Origin: Asterella californica
Taxonomy: Eukaryota; Streptophyta; Marchantiopsida; Marchantiales; Aytoniaceae
Assembly (NCBI GenBank): GCA_036924285.1
Contig: JAYKYS010000010.1
Coordinates: forward strand, 15,289,001-15,353,000
Direction of reading: 5' to 3'
Length of the DNA: 64,000 bases
This document shows, in pieces, positions 1 through 12,059 of the stretch (position 1 is the stretch's first letter; every line of letters starts with the position of its first letter). The notes below the pieces were generated by a model, which was not told where the DNA came from, did not search any database, and was given only the letters and a program-made list of their open reading frames with translations. The position numbers and the translations under genes are program-made.

Positions 1-735
1 GAAGAAAGGCGTGTAATCTCTGGCGCTTTTGGAGCAAAGGGATTTCCAGGATGTATAGGGTTGATAGATGAGACTCTGTTGCCTTTATCACAGAGACCTC
101 GGGTGGATGGTGAAACTTATTATGATAGGAAATGTAATTATTCAGTGAATGCACACGTGGTGTGTTGTCATCGAAAGAGAATTATCTTTCTCTTCACAGG
201 TATGTTCGGGAGTTGCCAAGATATCACCTGCTTGAGAAAATCTGTGTTATGGAAACACATCGACAGTGAGTCTTCTTTGTTTGAAATAGATCAATATTTA
301 CTTGGTGATTCTGGATATTCACCAATGCGACATCTTGTTCCCTCTTTCAGGATGGCTTCAGAGGACAGAGAGAAACAAGATTTCAATACTTGTTTAGCGC
401 ATGCTAGGGTCGCTAACGAACATTGTATAGGCATTTTGAAGTCCCGTTGGCATTCATTAAAACAAGTTAGAACTCAATTGAAAGAAAAATCAAAGAATCA
501 GTTCTTAGTTAGATGGGTAGGTTGTTGTGCGATGCTCCATAACTTTTTATTAAAAAATGAAGATGAGTGGACCGAGGAAGATGGAGAGTTAATTTTAGAA
601 TCTAAAAGAGATCTTGAGACAATGACGAGAGAACCTTTATTGCCTCATGCCACTGGGATATATCAGAGGAATAGACTTCTTAGAATTTGTCTCGAGCATA
701 ATAGAAGACCTGGTGGATTTTTATTTAAACCTTGA
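1..735 (+). CDS. PIF/Harbinger DDE transposase, C-terminal part (5' end outside window)
   Basis: The frame is open from base 1, so the protein continues to the left of the window; about 244 codons are visible. The domain is the HARBI1-like DDE nuclease of PIF/Harbinger DNA transposons, which cuts and pastes the element. Counting from the TTG at 61, the likely triad is D3 (in LIDETLLP), D54 (in GSCQDITC) and E120 (in VANEHCIGILKSRW). YYDRKCNYSVN and YLLGDSGY are further family signatures. No stop or frameshift interrupts the visible part, so it decayed less than the other transposases here. The annotation of this stretch as Harbinger is firm; whether the whole gene is functional cannot be judged without the 5' part. 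A hairpin-rich tandem array begins 135 bp downstream and may be the subterminal region of the same element. Confidence 0.85.
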   Translation, partial: EERRVISGAFGAKGFPGCIGLIDETLLPLSQRPRVDGETYYDRKCNYSVNAHVVCCHRKRIIFLFTGMFGSCQDITCLRKSVLWKHIDSESSLFEIDQYLLGDSGYSPMRHLVPSFRMASEDREKQDFNTCLAHARVANEHCIGILKSRWHSLKQVRTQLKEKSKNQFLVRWVGCCAMLHNFLLKNEDEWTEEDGELILESKRDLETMTREPLLPHATGIYQRNRLLRICLEHNRRPGGFLFKP

Positions 736-869
736 TGTATTTGTGACCTTTTACATAAAATTTATAAAATTTCGGGTAATCTTCTTGGTTGTTTGTGATG
801 TATTTGTGAGCTTTTGCGTTTGTGAGCTTTTTGTTGAGTATTTGTGCTGTGCGAAAATGCTCATAATGT

Positions 870-1745
870 CCAGACTAGATAAACAGCCAGTGCGACAGGA
901 TCTCATATCGCACAGAATTCGAAGATCACACGAAGCAATAACTTCAGTGCGATCGGTCCGCAAGTCGCACTGAGTGTATCCAGCGGACTGCACTGATGTA
1001 TCACCGGACGCACAGAGTGTTTTACTCAGTGTGATCCGTCCATGGTCGCACTGAGTTCAAAAGTGCGATCGGTACGCGAGTCGCACTGAGTGTAAGTTCA
1101 GTGCGATCAATTCTAAGTCGCACTGATGTTACACTAGTGCAGTGTATTACTCAGTGCGATCCGCCCATGGTCGCACTGAGTACAAAAGTGCGACCGGCAC
1201 GCGAGTCGCACTGAGTGTAACTTCAGTGCGATCAACGCTAAGTCGCACTGATGTTACACTAGTGCAGTGTATTGCTCAGTGTGATCCGTCCATGGTCGCA
1301 CTGAGTACCAAAGTGCGACCGGCACGCGAGTCGCACTGAGTGTAACTTCAGTGTGATCAACGTTAAGTTGCACTGATGTTACACTAGTGCAGTGTATTGC
1401 TCAGTGCGATCCGCCCATGGGTCGCACTGAGTACAAAAGTGCGACCGGCACGCGAGTCGCACTGAGTGTAACTTCGGTGCGATCAATGCTAGGTCGCACT
1501 CGTGCAACACTAGTGCAGTGTATTACTCAGTGCGATCCACCCATGGTCGCACTGAGTACAAAAGTGCGACCGGTACGCGAGTCGCACTGAGTGTAACATC
1601 AGTGCGACTTGTGCGGAAGTCACGTTATAACACCAGTGCGATCTGCGCTTCGTCTCGCTGACAAAACTCAGTGTGACTGTTGCGCATGTCGCACTGAGTG
1701 TATAGAACTACTGCGAATCGTGCACGGTCTCACTGACAACATTGG
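870..1745. repeat. 125-bp tandem array built from GTGCGA/TCGCAC hairpins
   Basis: About five copies of a 125-126 bp unit; the segment AGTGCAGTGTATT starts at 1136, 1261, 1386 and 1512, with a diverged copy from about 1011. Each unit holds three small dyads of the form GTGCGA-N11/12-TCGCAC. The TCGCACTGA cores are spaced about 35, 37 and 53 bp (for example 1046, 1081, 1118, 1171). Flanks at 890-1010 and 1610-1745 carry degenerate copies. Lying directly after a Harbinger transposase and ending where a decayed host gene resumes, it may be the subterminal repeat region of that transposon; an independent minisatellite is the alternative. Open frames inside it are by-products of the periodicity. 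Confidence 0.9.
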
Positions 1746-1779
1746 CTGTTATGATATGTTTAGTTTTTCAGATTTGCAC

Positions 1780-3945
1780 AACTACTTTTATTTGGTCTAC
1801 GAAGACTACGAACTTGGCAGAGGCTGCGTCCACCATCTGCCATCCAGCAACAATTGTCCAGACCTTACTTCGAATTCAGACATAGGAAAACAAAACTACT
1901 TAGATGCATAAAACGCCATCACCCGTAAAACGAAGGTACTTGCTGGCACCAAAGCTTTATCTGCTGCTACCAAAACTCAGAAGGACGGGCGGCGCCACAT
2001 CAAATATTCCGGAAGATAGTTAAGAGGATGCAACGAAATTTAAAAAGTCGCAGAGGATGACTTGGCGCGACCATGCGGTACCTTCACACGCAGAAGAGCT
2101 CCTCCTCTGCCCTTGACGAGGTTTAGATCGGAGTTGACCTCATTCGCTCCATCAATATCAAGGTCAATCTGGTAAAAGGATCCATTTGCGGAGGCCGATT
2201 AAGATCCTGGATATGTACGGTGAGCTTCAATCTAACCACATGGATCGAAATCCTAGAACCATGGGCCGAAGCGTCTTTGCTGCAAACTGGCTTAGACAAA
2301 AACGCCTGCTTAGAGTAGGTCTGCAAAATGTATTAGCAAGACGAGGCATATTTTACCTTTGGGTGGTCGTCAACTGTTTAAAGAGGAATGCCCGCAGACG
2401 CTGCCTGCTCGGCAGTTCGCTGCGTGAGAAAATATGAAATTCGTTTCTTTATTAGACCACAACTGTCTGCTTCAATTCCCCTGCGTGCTTCAGCACTATG
2501 AAAAGCCGCCATTATGTTGCGTGAAAGACCGAAGGGAGGTTACTGCATTTGAAACGCTTGATTGCACCAAGGTCGACCTTTCATTCTTAGGTGACCTCAG
2601 CTTACCTTTGAGGTTGGTACTCCCACAATGTCTGTTAGCTTCTCTTCCTCGAAGTAGAAAGAACTTCAGTACATCCCCCCATTTCAAACGCAGGTATACA
2701 GCTTTCCTGGACAGAATACGTTTTGGACAGACGCCTATGCCATAAAGCGTTCGAGTCCCGCACAGAGCCTACGACATCTGCTTCAAAATACACTTGGAAC
2801 TTCTGAGGTTGGAGAGGCCATATATTTACCACTCTCACCTTTGGGGACTAATTCAAGTACAGCAATCTCAACAGAGCTGCATCTTGGTGTTTCTCAACAA
2901 GAGGTAACGAGAGCGACACGAAACAGTGCAGATTTGGACCTTCAAAAGTTCTCCAATCCTGGCAACAGCGAAAGTAACTGTGGACCCTGTGCCCAGACCC
3001 AGCACCATTCCACTCTTTACGTACTCTACGGCCTGCATGATCATTGACCAATACCGCACAATGTGACTTGGGATGTAGAGTTACAGGCATAGATCCTATG
3101 ATTACCCGGCGTGTGGTCCACTAAAACCTACTGCGTACTACGATTAGTCGTATGGACGGAGGACAACTGCGGTGATGCAGATCACATTTGTTCATATCTC
3201 TTCTACAATTATAGAAGAATTCTCAATCTTTCAACAGACAAACAAACTATCGAGAAAGCTTGAGCTGTCACCATTTCGTAACGATTACAATTCGACGTAG
3301 AAAAGAAATGAACCTTGGAATTAATCATAACTCATCCATGAATAAACAGCACGCATTTCAATTCTTCTTCAACCGGCAATCCGATTCCCTCACTGGCTAT
3401 TAAACTGCCTTTGATTCGTCCTTGATTAAAGGACAAAGGCAATCCAGTTACATATTGCTTCTTACAAGTTAAGATCACGACAGAACAAACACAACTAGGA
3501 TTTCAAAACCAAATGTCACCAAATTTCTTCTCCTGAACGATATCTCCGTCAAGACGTCGTCAGAAACGAAAGACAAAATCCTGTCACATTCTGAATGAAC
3601 GCAGTATATACAGGATTCCCTGTCGTATGATGCGTCGATAAAATGGCTACAACTTCAACACGGCATACCTACAAGGACTACCAACAAACTTTTCTAGCTT
3701 GCCGAACAATGCCGATAGATCGCCTCACAGATTCACGGAGGTACGTACCTTCAGCGATGGGGCATGGAATCGGTCCGGTGGCGCTCCTGAGTCAAAACGT
3801 GGAAGCGGAGTCCGACCAAAGACTGACGAGTAGCGCTCAGCTGAGCTCCGGTTCCAGAACCTCTAGCAGCCAGAGAAGGACAACAACTGGCCGAACAAGC
3901 GAGCCCTGGAGACAAAGAAGATATCGGTCCAACTGCAGCGCCCAT
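1780..3945 (-). pseudogene. ribose-5-phosphate isomerase (plastid type), six-exon pseudogene, 3' truncated
   Basis: The enzyme interconverts ribose-5-phosphate and ribulose-5-phosphate in the Calvin and pentose-phosphate pathways. Six exons can be read on the minus strand. Exon 1 (3945-3749) is a Ser/Ala/Arg-rich transit-like leader with VLTQE. Exon 2 (3032-2940) has AVEYVKSGMVLGLGTGST. Exon 3 (2647-2606) has EEKLTDIVGVPTSK. Exon 4 (2419-2357) has RTAEQAASAGIPL. Exon 5 (2168-2082) has the IDGA..EV and LVKGRGGALL motifs. Exon 6 starts at 1836 (MVDAASAKFVVFVD). Exons 2-5 have GT/AG borders and join in phase. Lesions: a TAA at 2378-2380 (Ser expected); the second Asp of the DGADE active-site motif is Asn (2142-2144); exon 1 is out of phase; the last third is missing where the hairpin array begins. 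It is therefore a duplicated, unprocessed pseudogene, not a retrocopy. Confidence 0.85.
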
Positions 3946-4561
3946 GATCCTACACTTTTGTACACTAAATTGTTTTAAAACAAGAATCTTTCGCCGAGGT
4001 GGTTCTCCTATCGACGTAGAAGTTCCTTCAAGCGACCTCGGCGCCCGGATCTAGGTAGAAGTTCATTCAAGCGCTCTTTTTTCCTGAGGGAAATAAGCCT
4101 CAATTCGACGTTCTTTCGATTTTGAAAAGCGCGAAATGACGGATAATCAGACACGGAGTAAATATCTTTCTGCCATGGTCGAGAAAAGAACGGCGAAGAG
4201 GAAAGGAAGATAACCAGAGCTGTAGATTGAGGGATAGCGGAGATTTTGTTAGCTGTTTCTCATTCCCATTTACAGAGTCTTCCGAGTCACCAGTACGATG
4301 GACTTTTCGTACAGATCGATAACCGATCATCGTCACTAGCTAAATAAGGGTGAACAAACTGATCTTTGGCATGCACTGTAAGTGCGCCTGTAGATCGATA
4401 AAGATTCCTCTACCAGTGATATGCTGGTCAAGGCCACCACCTTACGAGTCAAATCTGCAGAGCATTTCGCTGCGGAGAACTTCCACCGGTGACCACGACT
4501 CTCACATAGTACAAGTGTCAATAACACTCGACATGATATACCAAAGCCACACCCTGATGGA

Positions 4562-4724
4562 AAATTTGACAAAGTGCCGTGTCATACACAAATGGCTTTG
4601 GTAAGCTCGTGAAGCCGGTGCCGAGGATAACCAGTTCTTCGACGGGATGAGGGAACTTTCCTTGGAACCTGAAGATGCCCAGAGAGTCTACTGACGAAGA
4701 GTCTTGGCAGGGGAGCCAATTCAC
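4562..4724 (-). pseudogene. possible DUF498/Mth938-type (NDUFAF3-like) fragment
   Basis: A short minus-strand reading contains DSLGIFRF followed by PVEELVILGTG and LPK. This resembles the ESL.IF...P.PE.L.IGTG core of the DUF498 family (mitochondrial complex I assembly factor 3 and relatives). Similarity fades after about 45 residues and no complete exon set was found. The rest of 3946-5170 shows no gene. Chance similarity is a real alternative. Confidence 0.22.
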
Positions 4725-5174
4725 TTGACTTGTAATTGGTGTACATAGTGGAAACGGGATGGAAGAAGTTTGCGACGTGAGGTTTTTTCAATAGGGAAGG
4801 GACAGGACAAGCGAAAATGAGGGTGAAAACTATGTACTATTGGTTGTCGTTCATTTCGGAGGGAGAGTAGATTACAATAAAACAAAAAGTAATTCTAAAT
4901 GTTCAAGGATGTCTAATAAGAATAAAAAGTGAAGAAAACCAATCCCAAAAGTATGAGATTAAATCTGATTTTGCAGTTTGAACGCTTAAAAGAGAAAGCA
5001 CAAACTAAGTACAATTTTATATTTTTAAATATAAAAAGAAAATATTACTACAAGAAATAGAAAAAGTAGAACTATAAACTCAAAAACAACAGTTAGAGCT
5101 TAACCCATCGCATCTGCAATTTCGGTTTTGCTTATTGTCGTTTAATCGAAGATTAAACCACAAGTTCGGCTATA

Positions 5175-5200
5175 TTAGCGGTGGAGATCCCCACCACTAA
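5175..5200. repeat. 26-bp near-perfect palindrome
   Basis: TTAGCGGTGG-AGATCC-CCACCACTAA forms a near-perfect dyad in AT-rich spacer. No transposon ends could be matched to it. Confidence 0.6.
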
Positions 5201-5486
5201 TCATTATTAACCATTACTAAGCAAATTTGGCTCTGATGAGGACTTCACAGGATTTGCGCCATGCTGTCACGAAGTTAATTGGACATGAAATGTACCGATC
5301 AGGGTACTGAAACGAACAGCGTATGATAACCTTCAAAATGAGACCATGGAACCTTCGTTCTAAGATAAAACGACTGAGAAAAAAGCTCTAGAAGCGAAGA
5401 GAATGAGAGCTATGAAAAAAGAATATTATTTTTTTGAATTTCGAATTATTTTTTGAATTGTTTTGCTATAGTGACAAAAAGGTGTG

Positions 5487-5521
5487 TATAAGCCGACTCA
5501 AAATCGTCGGCCTATACACTA
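5487..5521. repeat. hairpin TGTATAAGCCGAC/GTCGGCCTATACA
   Basis: Inverted arms of about 13 bp separated by TCAAAATC. The arms end in TGTATA/TATACA, so they could be short terminal repeats of a small element, but no partner was found. A CCGGTG/CACCGG pair lies about 15 bp downstream. Confidence 0.55.
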
Positions 5522-5625
5522 CATGTATTTTATTCCGGTGTCGGTAATGTTTACCTGCACCGGAAAAGGTCTTGGTCAATCTTGATCAGTCATTGGTCAG
5601 CTTCTGATCCTGGTCAATCCACTCG

Positions 5626-5800
5626 AGGCAAGAGAGCCAATGACAGACTCTCTTGTCAGAGATCCTGACCAGGACCACTTTCGAGGCAGGAGAGCCAATG
5701 ACGGCTCTCTTGTCAGAGGTCCGCCAGCCCTCTTTCGAAACAAGAGAGCTAATGACGGCTCTTCTGTTAGAGCCTCCTCCCGTTCAAGAGGATGTCTTCT
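5626..5800. repeat. three imperfect ~57-bp tandem repeats
   Basis: The units start at about 5626, 5684 and 5740, each with the palindromic core AGAGCCAATGACGGCTCT or a variant. Open frames across them are periodic artefacts. Confidence 0.75.
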
Positions 5801-6224
5801 TCTCAAACCCTCAAGACACTTTTGCTTTCCTTTGATATTTTTGATCTCTTTTTTAGTCTTCGTTTCTCTCTTTTAGTTTCAAACTCGGAAAGGTTGGCTA
5901 GGTCTTTCAAACTACATTCTATTAGATAGAGTTTTCATAATAATTAGAGGTTTCTTATGCACATTATGAAATAGTGTTAAGTAGCACTTAGCCTATTTGG
6001 AGGTTCTCTTGATATAATATATTTAGTGTAGAATTTGGATATTATCTTTTTCAATATATGTAGATTATTATTTTTATTTCTTTTTCTCACATATGGATCT
6101 AGATTTTCAGTGAGATATTTTGAACAGCTTGGTTATCACCGGCAAGTTTGGTTCGGACCTCTAGACGGATAGGTCAAACTTGATCAGCGAGGCTTTTTGA
6201 GTGTATAGTATGCCCCCATGGTTC

Positions 6225-8520
6225 ATCCGAGATGACCTGGGGATCGACACTTATCTGAGGTCTCGGATGGAAAAGTGAGAGTGCCAGAGTCGTACTGCTT
6301 CGCTATGTGCAAACTATGCGACTTTTAGGACCAGCTGCATGTCATATCGCTGTGTTCTATTTTCTTTTCTCAACTGCCACTATTCACATAGATCAGATGA
6401 CGAGAGAAGCTCAGGTTAGGTTGGACGAGCCATATGTAATTCCAAAGGAGGGTGATCTAGAAGGATTATTATTCGGCCGGAGGATATCGAGTTTCATGCA
6501 AACCCTATCATATTGCGGGCTCTTGGTGTCGACCGCGTTGAGCATCAGGTCCGGTTCAAGTTTAGCTAAATTGTTGTCTTTCAATTTATTTATGAATGTG
6601 AAGTTGTATATATGACTAGAATTTGAATTTTTTTGATCGTTGACGTTAGATCTTAGACATGATCATACTTTGTGTGGTATTGTCATTTCTAGGATCGCTG
6701 TGATCTTTCCACATCAAACCCGTCCATACTAGATTCTCAACCCCCTTCTGAGTCGATCTTTGATTCTCAAGTACCCAACGCCCTAGAGCCGCCTAGACCA
6801 GAGGACATAGCTTCAGCTACATTAGTGGTCCAAAGTTCAGACTTAGCGGTTTATGGATTTGTAGATATTTCTAAGTTGATGGAGGTATTCACTCTATTCA
6901 AGGTGAGATGTCATCATTATGGGTGCGAGTTGACTTTTGATCCTCCGATAGTTTCATGTATCCATCAGACTTACTCCTTGAAGCTTAATGTCCACAAGGT
7001 CACACATTTGGATGGAGATCGACAGAGATGGAGTTATATCACAATGTTCTTGATGTGATTCACCGTTTTTATCATGCTGGTTTGTGCACCGGATTGGAGT
7101 ACGAACAACTAGGTAGTTTATGTCGAGAGATAAGGTTATCCTCACTTTCGAGATCTAATTTCTTTGGATTTCAGAACGGAAAATATTGCTTCGTAGTATG
7201 GATTCAAGCGATGCTTGAAAGATGGGCCATGAAGAAGGAGGAGGTCCAGTAAGAAGTGCTTGCACAACATTTTTCTGACTTGAACGAGACTCTTGTGAGT
7301 GATAAGTGATCGAGCTTGTGGACAATTTTGAGGTTTTATTATGAGGGATTCATGTTTAAGTGTTGTAATGTTTGAGGAGAATCTAACTTAGTCCACGAGT
7401 ATTTTAGGCAACTTCGAGGTGTGTGTTGATTTGAGATACGACTTGACAAGGAATGGCTACAATGGGACATGTGATTTCATCTCAGCAAATGACGATAAAG
7501 TGATCAAGATGGTGAACATGATCGGATAAAGATCGGAAAAACTCATGGTTGATTGAGGATCGAGCATTTGAGTTGGGTATTCAACGACTCATCACCAGGG
7601 GGATAGTACCAGATGAGGTTGTGCATGATGATGATAAGTCATCTGTTGATGTTATCTTCTCTTGTCATTGGATTGTCAGTCAGAAGAATATATGACACTA
7701 GTGCAAGAATGTCATCAAAAAGTTCTTAAAAGAGGTGCAGAATAAGCATGTACCAGCGGGTGTGGAGGAGGCTGAGGTTAGGGCTGACCTTGAGCTCCTC
7801 ACTAAGAGACATTTGGTGACATGGCTGCGTCAATAAAATGCTTCCATTCAAGAAACCAACCCCGTGTTGGTTGCACGAGTGGTAGAGATGCACGGGTTGC
7901 ATGATGGAGACCTCATTGGTTCTAGACGATTTATGTATCTTGAGTTGTAGACACATGGCATAGCCGACAAGTTGAAAGGATATATATACACATGTTATCA
8001 ATTGAATGCACAAAGGACAATAGGGCCTTGACGGACGTTATCCGCAAGTCGAGGACGACATGACGGTGTTAGTCATGGACATTCAAAATGCTGCTAACCA
8101 TTGGACGGACGATCACACACTTTACTGAAATCTATTGGAAGATAGACCTTGTTGTAGTATGCCTGACTTGATCGACCAGCCCTAGATCAGTACTATTAAA
8201 GAGATAATGTCACTTATAGTATGCAATTTTTTATCATGTTCAGGAAAAGATGTTTGGCTTAGTGTTAATCGGCTGTTATTGTTGTAGACTCCCGCACACA
8301 TATTGTATTGTGCAGTTTTTGACGTCGGTCATTACGCCCTCGAAGATGTAGTTTTACACCCAAGCACGGGAGAACTATATGTTAGAGACATTCAACTATG
8401 TGATAAACAAGTTTGCGAGAAAACAGATTCATTATGCTAAGACGCACGAGACACGCTTGTTACTTGGATTGGAACGATAACATCACTCGTGGGTCCATCA
8501 AGATCTTGTAACGTCGACGA
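6225..8520 (+). pseudogene. Kolobok-like transposase, decayed copy 1
   Basis: Fragments in several frames align in order with the copy at 49150-51530. They are LGPAACHI...FLFSTA (6326 on), VDISKLMEVF...KLNVHKV (6860-7000), FYHAGLCTGLEYEQLGSLC (about 7070), VDLRYDLTRNGY (about 7425), IEDRAFELGI...EVVHDDD (7550-7640), an SAP-like stretch (about 7790-7905), DKLKGYIYTC (about 7970), NHWTDDH (about 8095) and FYTQARENYMLETFNYVINK (about 8350-8410). VDxRxDS, HDD and the ETFHS/HEARL region are hallmarks of Kolobok transposases, which integrate at TTAA. Many stops and frameshifts make it non-functional. Terminal repeats were not identified, so the limits are those of the coding remnants. Confidence 0.6.
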
Positions 8521-8529
8521 CAACACACT

Positions 8530-10300
8530 ACTGTGCGACACAGGACGGCAACCACATATATATTGCTGTCCCGGACGACAGAGTGGAAAGCAGGACTGCG
8601 CGAGCATCTCTTTGGCTTCCGAGAACGTGACCAAATTGCTTAGGTGTTTACTTTGCAAAACCTTTTTTTTTATCATACTCTTTTCTTCAAGAGGATGACA
8701 GTGTGGAAGACCAAGTTTAAGGAGGTCATATTCAGCGAGCAACCAGCAACATGATGATAAGAATCTTTTAGTAATCTAGGTTATTCTAAAATTCAATTCT
8801 TAGTCCTTGTATTTTTATTATTGGTTTTTTTTAATATTTTAATATTTTATGTTTCTTATGCATTTTTATTTAATTTGTAAATATTTATGTTGTGGTCCAG
8901 GTGAACAACAAAGGAGACTTACGTGCTGTCTAGACCTAGAAATAATGCTAGTTTTACCCTTTAGTCTATTAGTGTTTTTTCCTAAGACTCAGTGGCAAGC
9001 TCAGACACTAAATTCTGGAAGTCTGATTTAATTCCTGGTTTTAGAATACTAGTTTTACAACACTCTGTTATATTTTCGGAGTTCTGAGGCATTGTTTCTC
9101 ACGAAATAGATTTACCAAGACCAGTTTAATGAGAAACAGTTTTGTCCTCTCTCTTCTGGTTTGAAGTCTTGTTTCATTTCGGAAGGGTTTATTTTTCATG
9201 TTTTTCTAATTTATTTCTGATTTTGAGCTATTATTTCCCGGAAACAGATAGAACAGGTTTTTGAGATAACCGATTTACCTTCTGGCTTTTTCCTAATTCT
9301 TATTCAGGTTTTGAAACTATGTTTTCTCATGAAACAAGTAAAAAAATACCTGTTTTGAGAGAAACAGGTTTGCCTTATCAATTTTTTGCTGTTTTTTTTG
9401 GTTTTGAAACTGGTTTCTGTACTCTGTTTCTCACATAGAGAAAATAGAGAAATAGAGTTACAAACTTGTTTGTGACAGCGGATTGATAGCAGTTCTGAAC
9501 TCTCTTATACAGTGCACTGCTGCACTGTATAAGAGATATGCACTGCTAAGTTGATATGCACTGCTCGTAAACCTACTCGTACATGGCTTTTCTTGACGGT
9601 GCAAAGTCGACCCAAAGGCCCAAGACAAGACTTGCCCTTTCGAGCTATGGCATGCAGCTTCTCCTCTGAGGAGCTAGGGAAGACCACGACCGTAGTTTAT
9701 CTCAGCGGGTTTGGAGAGAAGGAGATGAAGACTAAAAAACTCAAGACAACAAGTAGGATTAACGTCCGGGTTGTCAAACTTCAAGGTATGTTTGCATCAT
9801 TCATGATCACATTCTCTATGTCATTGTCAACTTATCGTTCGAATGCTTCTAGACTCTAGAGATGAGCTTAGAGTCCATCCAAGTCTCTAATCAGTTCGTC
9901 AAAGAGACCCAAGTCTTACAAAGAAAAAAACAGAAATGTGGTTCAAACGGGACAACCGATCATCTCAGAAATACATACAGACATGCATGCACGATAGATA
10001 TTATCGAGCTCCATGCCTCATAAGCATTCGAAGTAGTACGTGAAACATTAGCTTCAGTGAATCTGATAGTCCTAAACCATCCTTTCTGTCTACAGTGCCG
10101 GTCAAGATTTCCAGTCAAGTTATTGTTCTACGAACTTCATGATATGCTACAAGGGGGTTGAACCCATGAAAGCCCCTATCTGGGCATAGCATTTTGTAAG
10201 AACTGATTCAGCAACTCCTAGACCCGCTACTCTGGATGCATCATGCATGCAGTTAAGGAAAAAACGAGATATGAAAATTGAAATGTACTTCTGAAAATAA
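8530..10300. other. AT-rich spacer, no gene recognised
   Basis: 8750-9480 is T-rich with many GAAACAG/CTGTTTC-like motifs in both orientations (about 9090-9440), looking like an old low-complexity element. A 100-codon frame at 9551-9790 ends in a good donor (AAG/GTATGT) but matches nothing I recognise. Confidence 0.4.
9502..9535. repeat. perfect 15-bp-arm hairpin
   Basis: CTCTTATACAGTGCA, a CTGC loop, then TGCACTGTATAAGAG. The GATATGCACTGCT motif follows twice, partly repeating the loop side. It is a strong cruciform or hairpin candidate. Confidence 0.8.
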
Positions 10301-10308
10301 CAAAGAAG

Positions 10309-10560
10309 CTAGTTCTGAAAACCGATAAAAACTTCACTGTGATCATGAAACTTGCATTTTACTGCAGCTTCAAGGAGTTCATGCAACTGCTTCAGATCTA
10401 CATAGCCAAGAAGAAAAAAGAGCTCATTGTAAATGATGAAACGTTTCTTTTTGGAAGTTTTCTCAATGTAAGAGGTAGAAACACAAGCTATCAGTTCGCT
10501 CTCAAAGTCCCATAGGTATGCACCTCCATCAGAGATACGAATGCCACCACAACTACACTA
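10309..10560 (-). pseudogene. C-terminal exon of an unrecognised gene family (copy 1)
   Basis: The minus strand reads GAYLWDFESELIACVSTSY...RFIIYNELFFLLGYVDLKQL...LEAAVKCKF...EVFIGFQN, then a TAG at 10309-10311. It aligns without gaps over about 60 residues with exons at 62077-62316 (minus) and 63570-63923 (plus), all three ending at the same place. A possible upstream exon with MTEKESLKMLGHLRRL ends with donor TTG/GTAATA near 10617. The family is not one I recognise and function is unknown. It is listed as a pseudogene because no full gene could be assembled; it may be a real exon. Confidence 0.5.
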
Positions 10561-11290
10561 TAATCAGGAAAAGCTTCCTGCAGTTCTTATGTGGTGAAAG
10601 TTAAAGGACTATTACCAAGAGAGCCGTCTGAGATGTCCAAGCATCTTCAGGGACTCTTTCTCAGTCATCACCCTCCGTCTCTTGACCGTATGTGACATGG
10701 AGCCTATCTGGACCCAGAAATAAGATAGCCCAAAGTGAACAGAGATGAAACTGAAACCGACCACTAGATCACCATGTCCAGATAAGCTCTTCGGAAGAAA
10801 GCACACATATTGTACCCCTCTGTCCAGAAAACTCTTCGGAGAAAACACTCACAACGTATCTCTAAGATCCCCAAGTGATCTAAGAGCGACTTCCCAAGAT
10901 CTGACCAAGCTGTCTGAACTCTTGAACAAATAGAAAGATTCAAGAACGCAAGAAAATAGACATCGTCAAGTTCAAACATTGGTTTTCAAAGCCGTGCGAA
11001 AACTAAAAACAAGAGTGTCGGGAGCCTTAAAAAACAAAAATAGAACTTGGAACAGCTAAGACAGACGCAGACTCAATGAAAACTTGAAAGAACCGTGCAC
11101 TATGTCTCCAAGAATCTGGATATAGTCAAAACTCAGAAAGAGACCGAGTAGTGCAAACTAAAGGACTGAAAAAAACATAAAATACTGTGTTTCTTCACGA
11201 ATGAAATGAGTGTTGGGACCAATTGAACAACATAACGAAATCGAGACTCATCACAAAATATAACCTACAGCACACCATGCGAACACAATC

Positions 11291-11386
11291 TCACCACTGG
11301 ACATACACCCCCCTGCACAAAGAAAGTGAGCCGTAGCCCCACCACTGAACATTCAACCGCTTGCACAAAGAAGGAGAACCGCAGCG
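11291..11386. repeat. 49-bp tandem duplication
   Basis: Two adjacent units share CACCACTG.ACAT, TGCACAAAGAA and GAACCGCAGC or close variants. Confidence 0.65.
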
Positions 11387-11874
11387 ATGGCAATCATGAT
11401 GCGATCTCAAGAAGTCTCGAACCCTAGCGTTCACGTTGTCCTCGTTGACGAGTTCATGCCTGATTTTGAACTCCGGCCGGAAGCCATGGTCAATGTTGGG
11501 TGCAGCTAAGCTGCACGCGGCTGAATGCGATGTAAGCTCCGGGCCAGTATGCCTCTTTTATAGCGGCACTGGTGGTTTAAGAGATTTACTATCCACTAAT
11601 CGACGCTGCGAAACTGCATTAGTCTTTGGTAGGCTTTTTGACTTAGAGAATGCAAGAGGACCGCATCTACATACTCGCGGTTTCGTGCACGTGAGAAGGA
11701 TAATGAAGAGAAGAACTCCCGTGCAACGTGACTCCTTGACATGCCACGTAGACAACCTGGCTAACATTTGCGTGTGAACGAGTTCTTCCTGACAATGAGT
11801 GTTTAAGGGAGCACGAATAGGAGCACGATTTCTCGACGGAAACATGACCAGGAGTGCGAACTTGTTAAGTCGGC

Positions 11875-12050
11875 GCGTTCGTTTAGGAACGTTGCATTGG
11901 CAGGAAATCAAGACGATACGACTGACAGTCGTGTTCGAAATGATGAGTCATACTCATAACGTCGATAATATATATGTTTGCGTTCGTTTGAGAACGTTGT
12001 ATTGGCAGGAAATCAAGACGATACGACTGACAGTCATGTTCAAAATGTTG
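11875..12050. repeat. 68-bp direct repeat, 105-bp period
   Basis: GCGTTCGTTTAGGAACGTTG at 11875 recurs at 11980 with few changes, followed in both by GGCAGGAAATCAAGACGATA and CGACTGACAGTC. No coding meaning is evident. Confidence 0.75.
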
Positions 12051-12059
12051 AGTTTTCAA

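Noticed and set aside
870..1745. CRISPR-like repeat array
   Set aside because: Units are contiguous 125-bp repeats without unique spacers, in a eukaryotic genome.
1142..1911. Several open frames across the 125-bp repeats
   Set aside because: They repeat the same peptide with the DNA period and have no coding signature.
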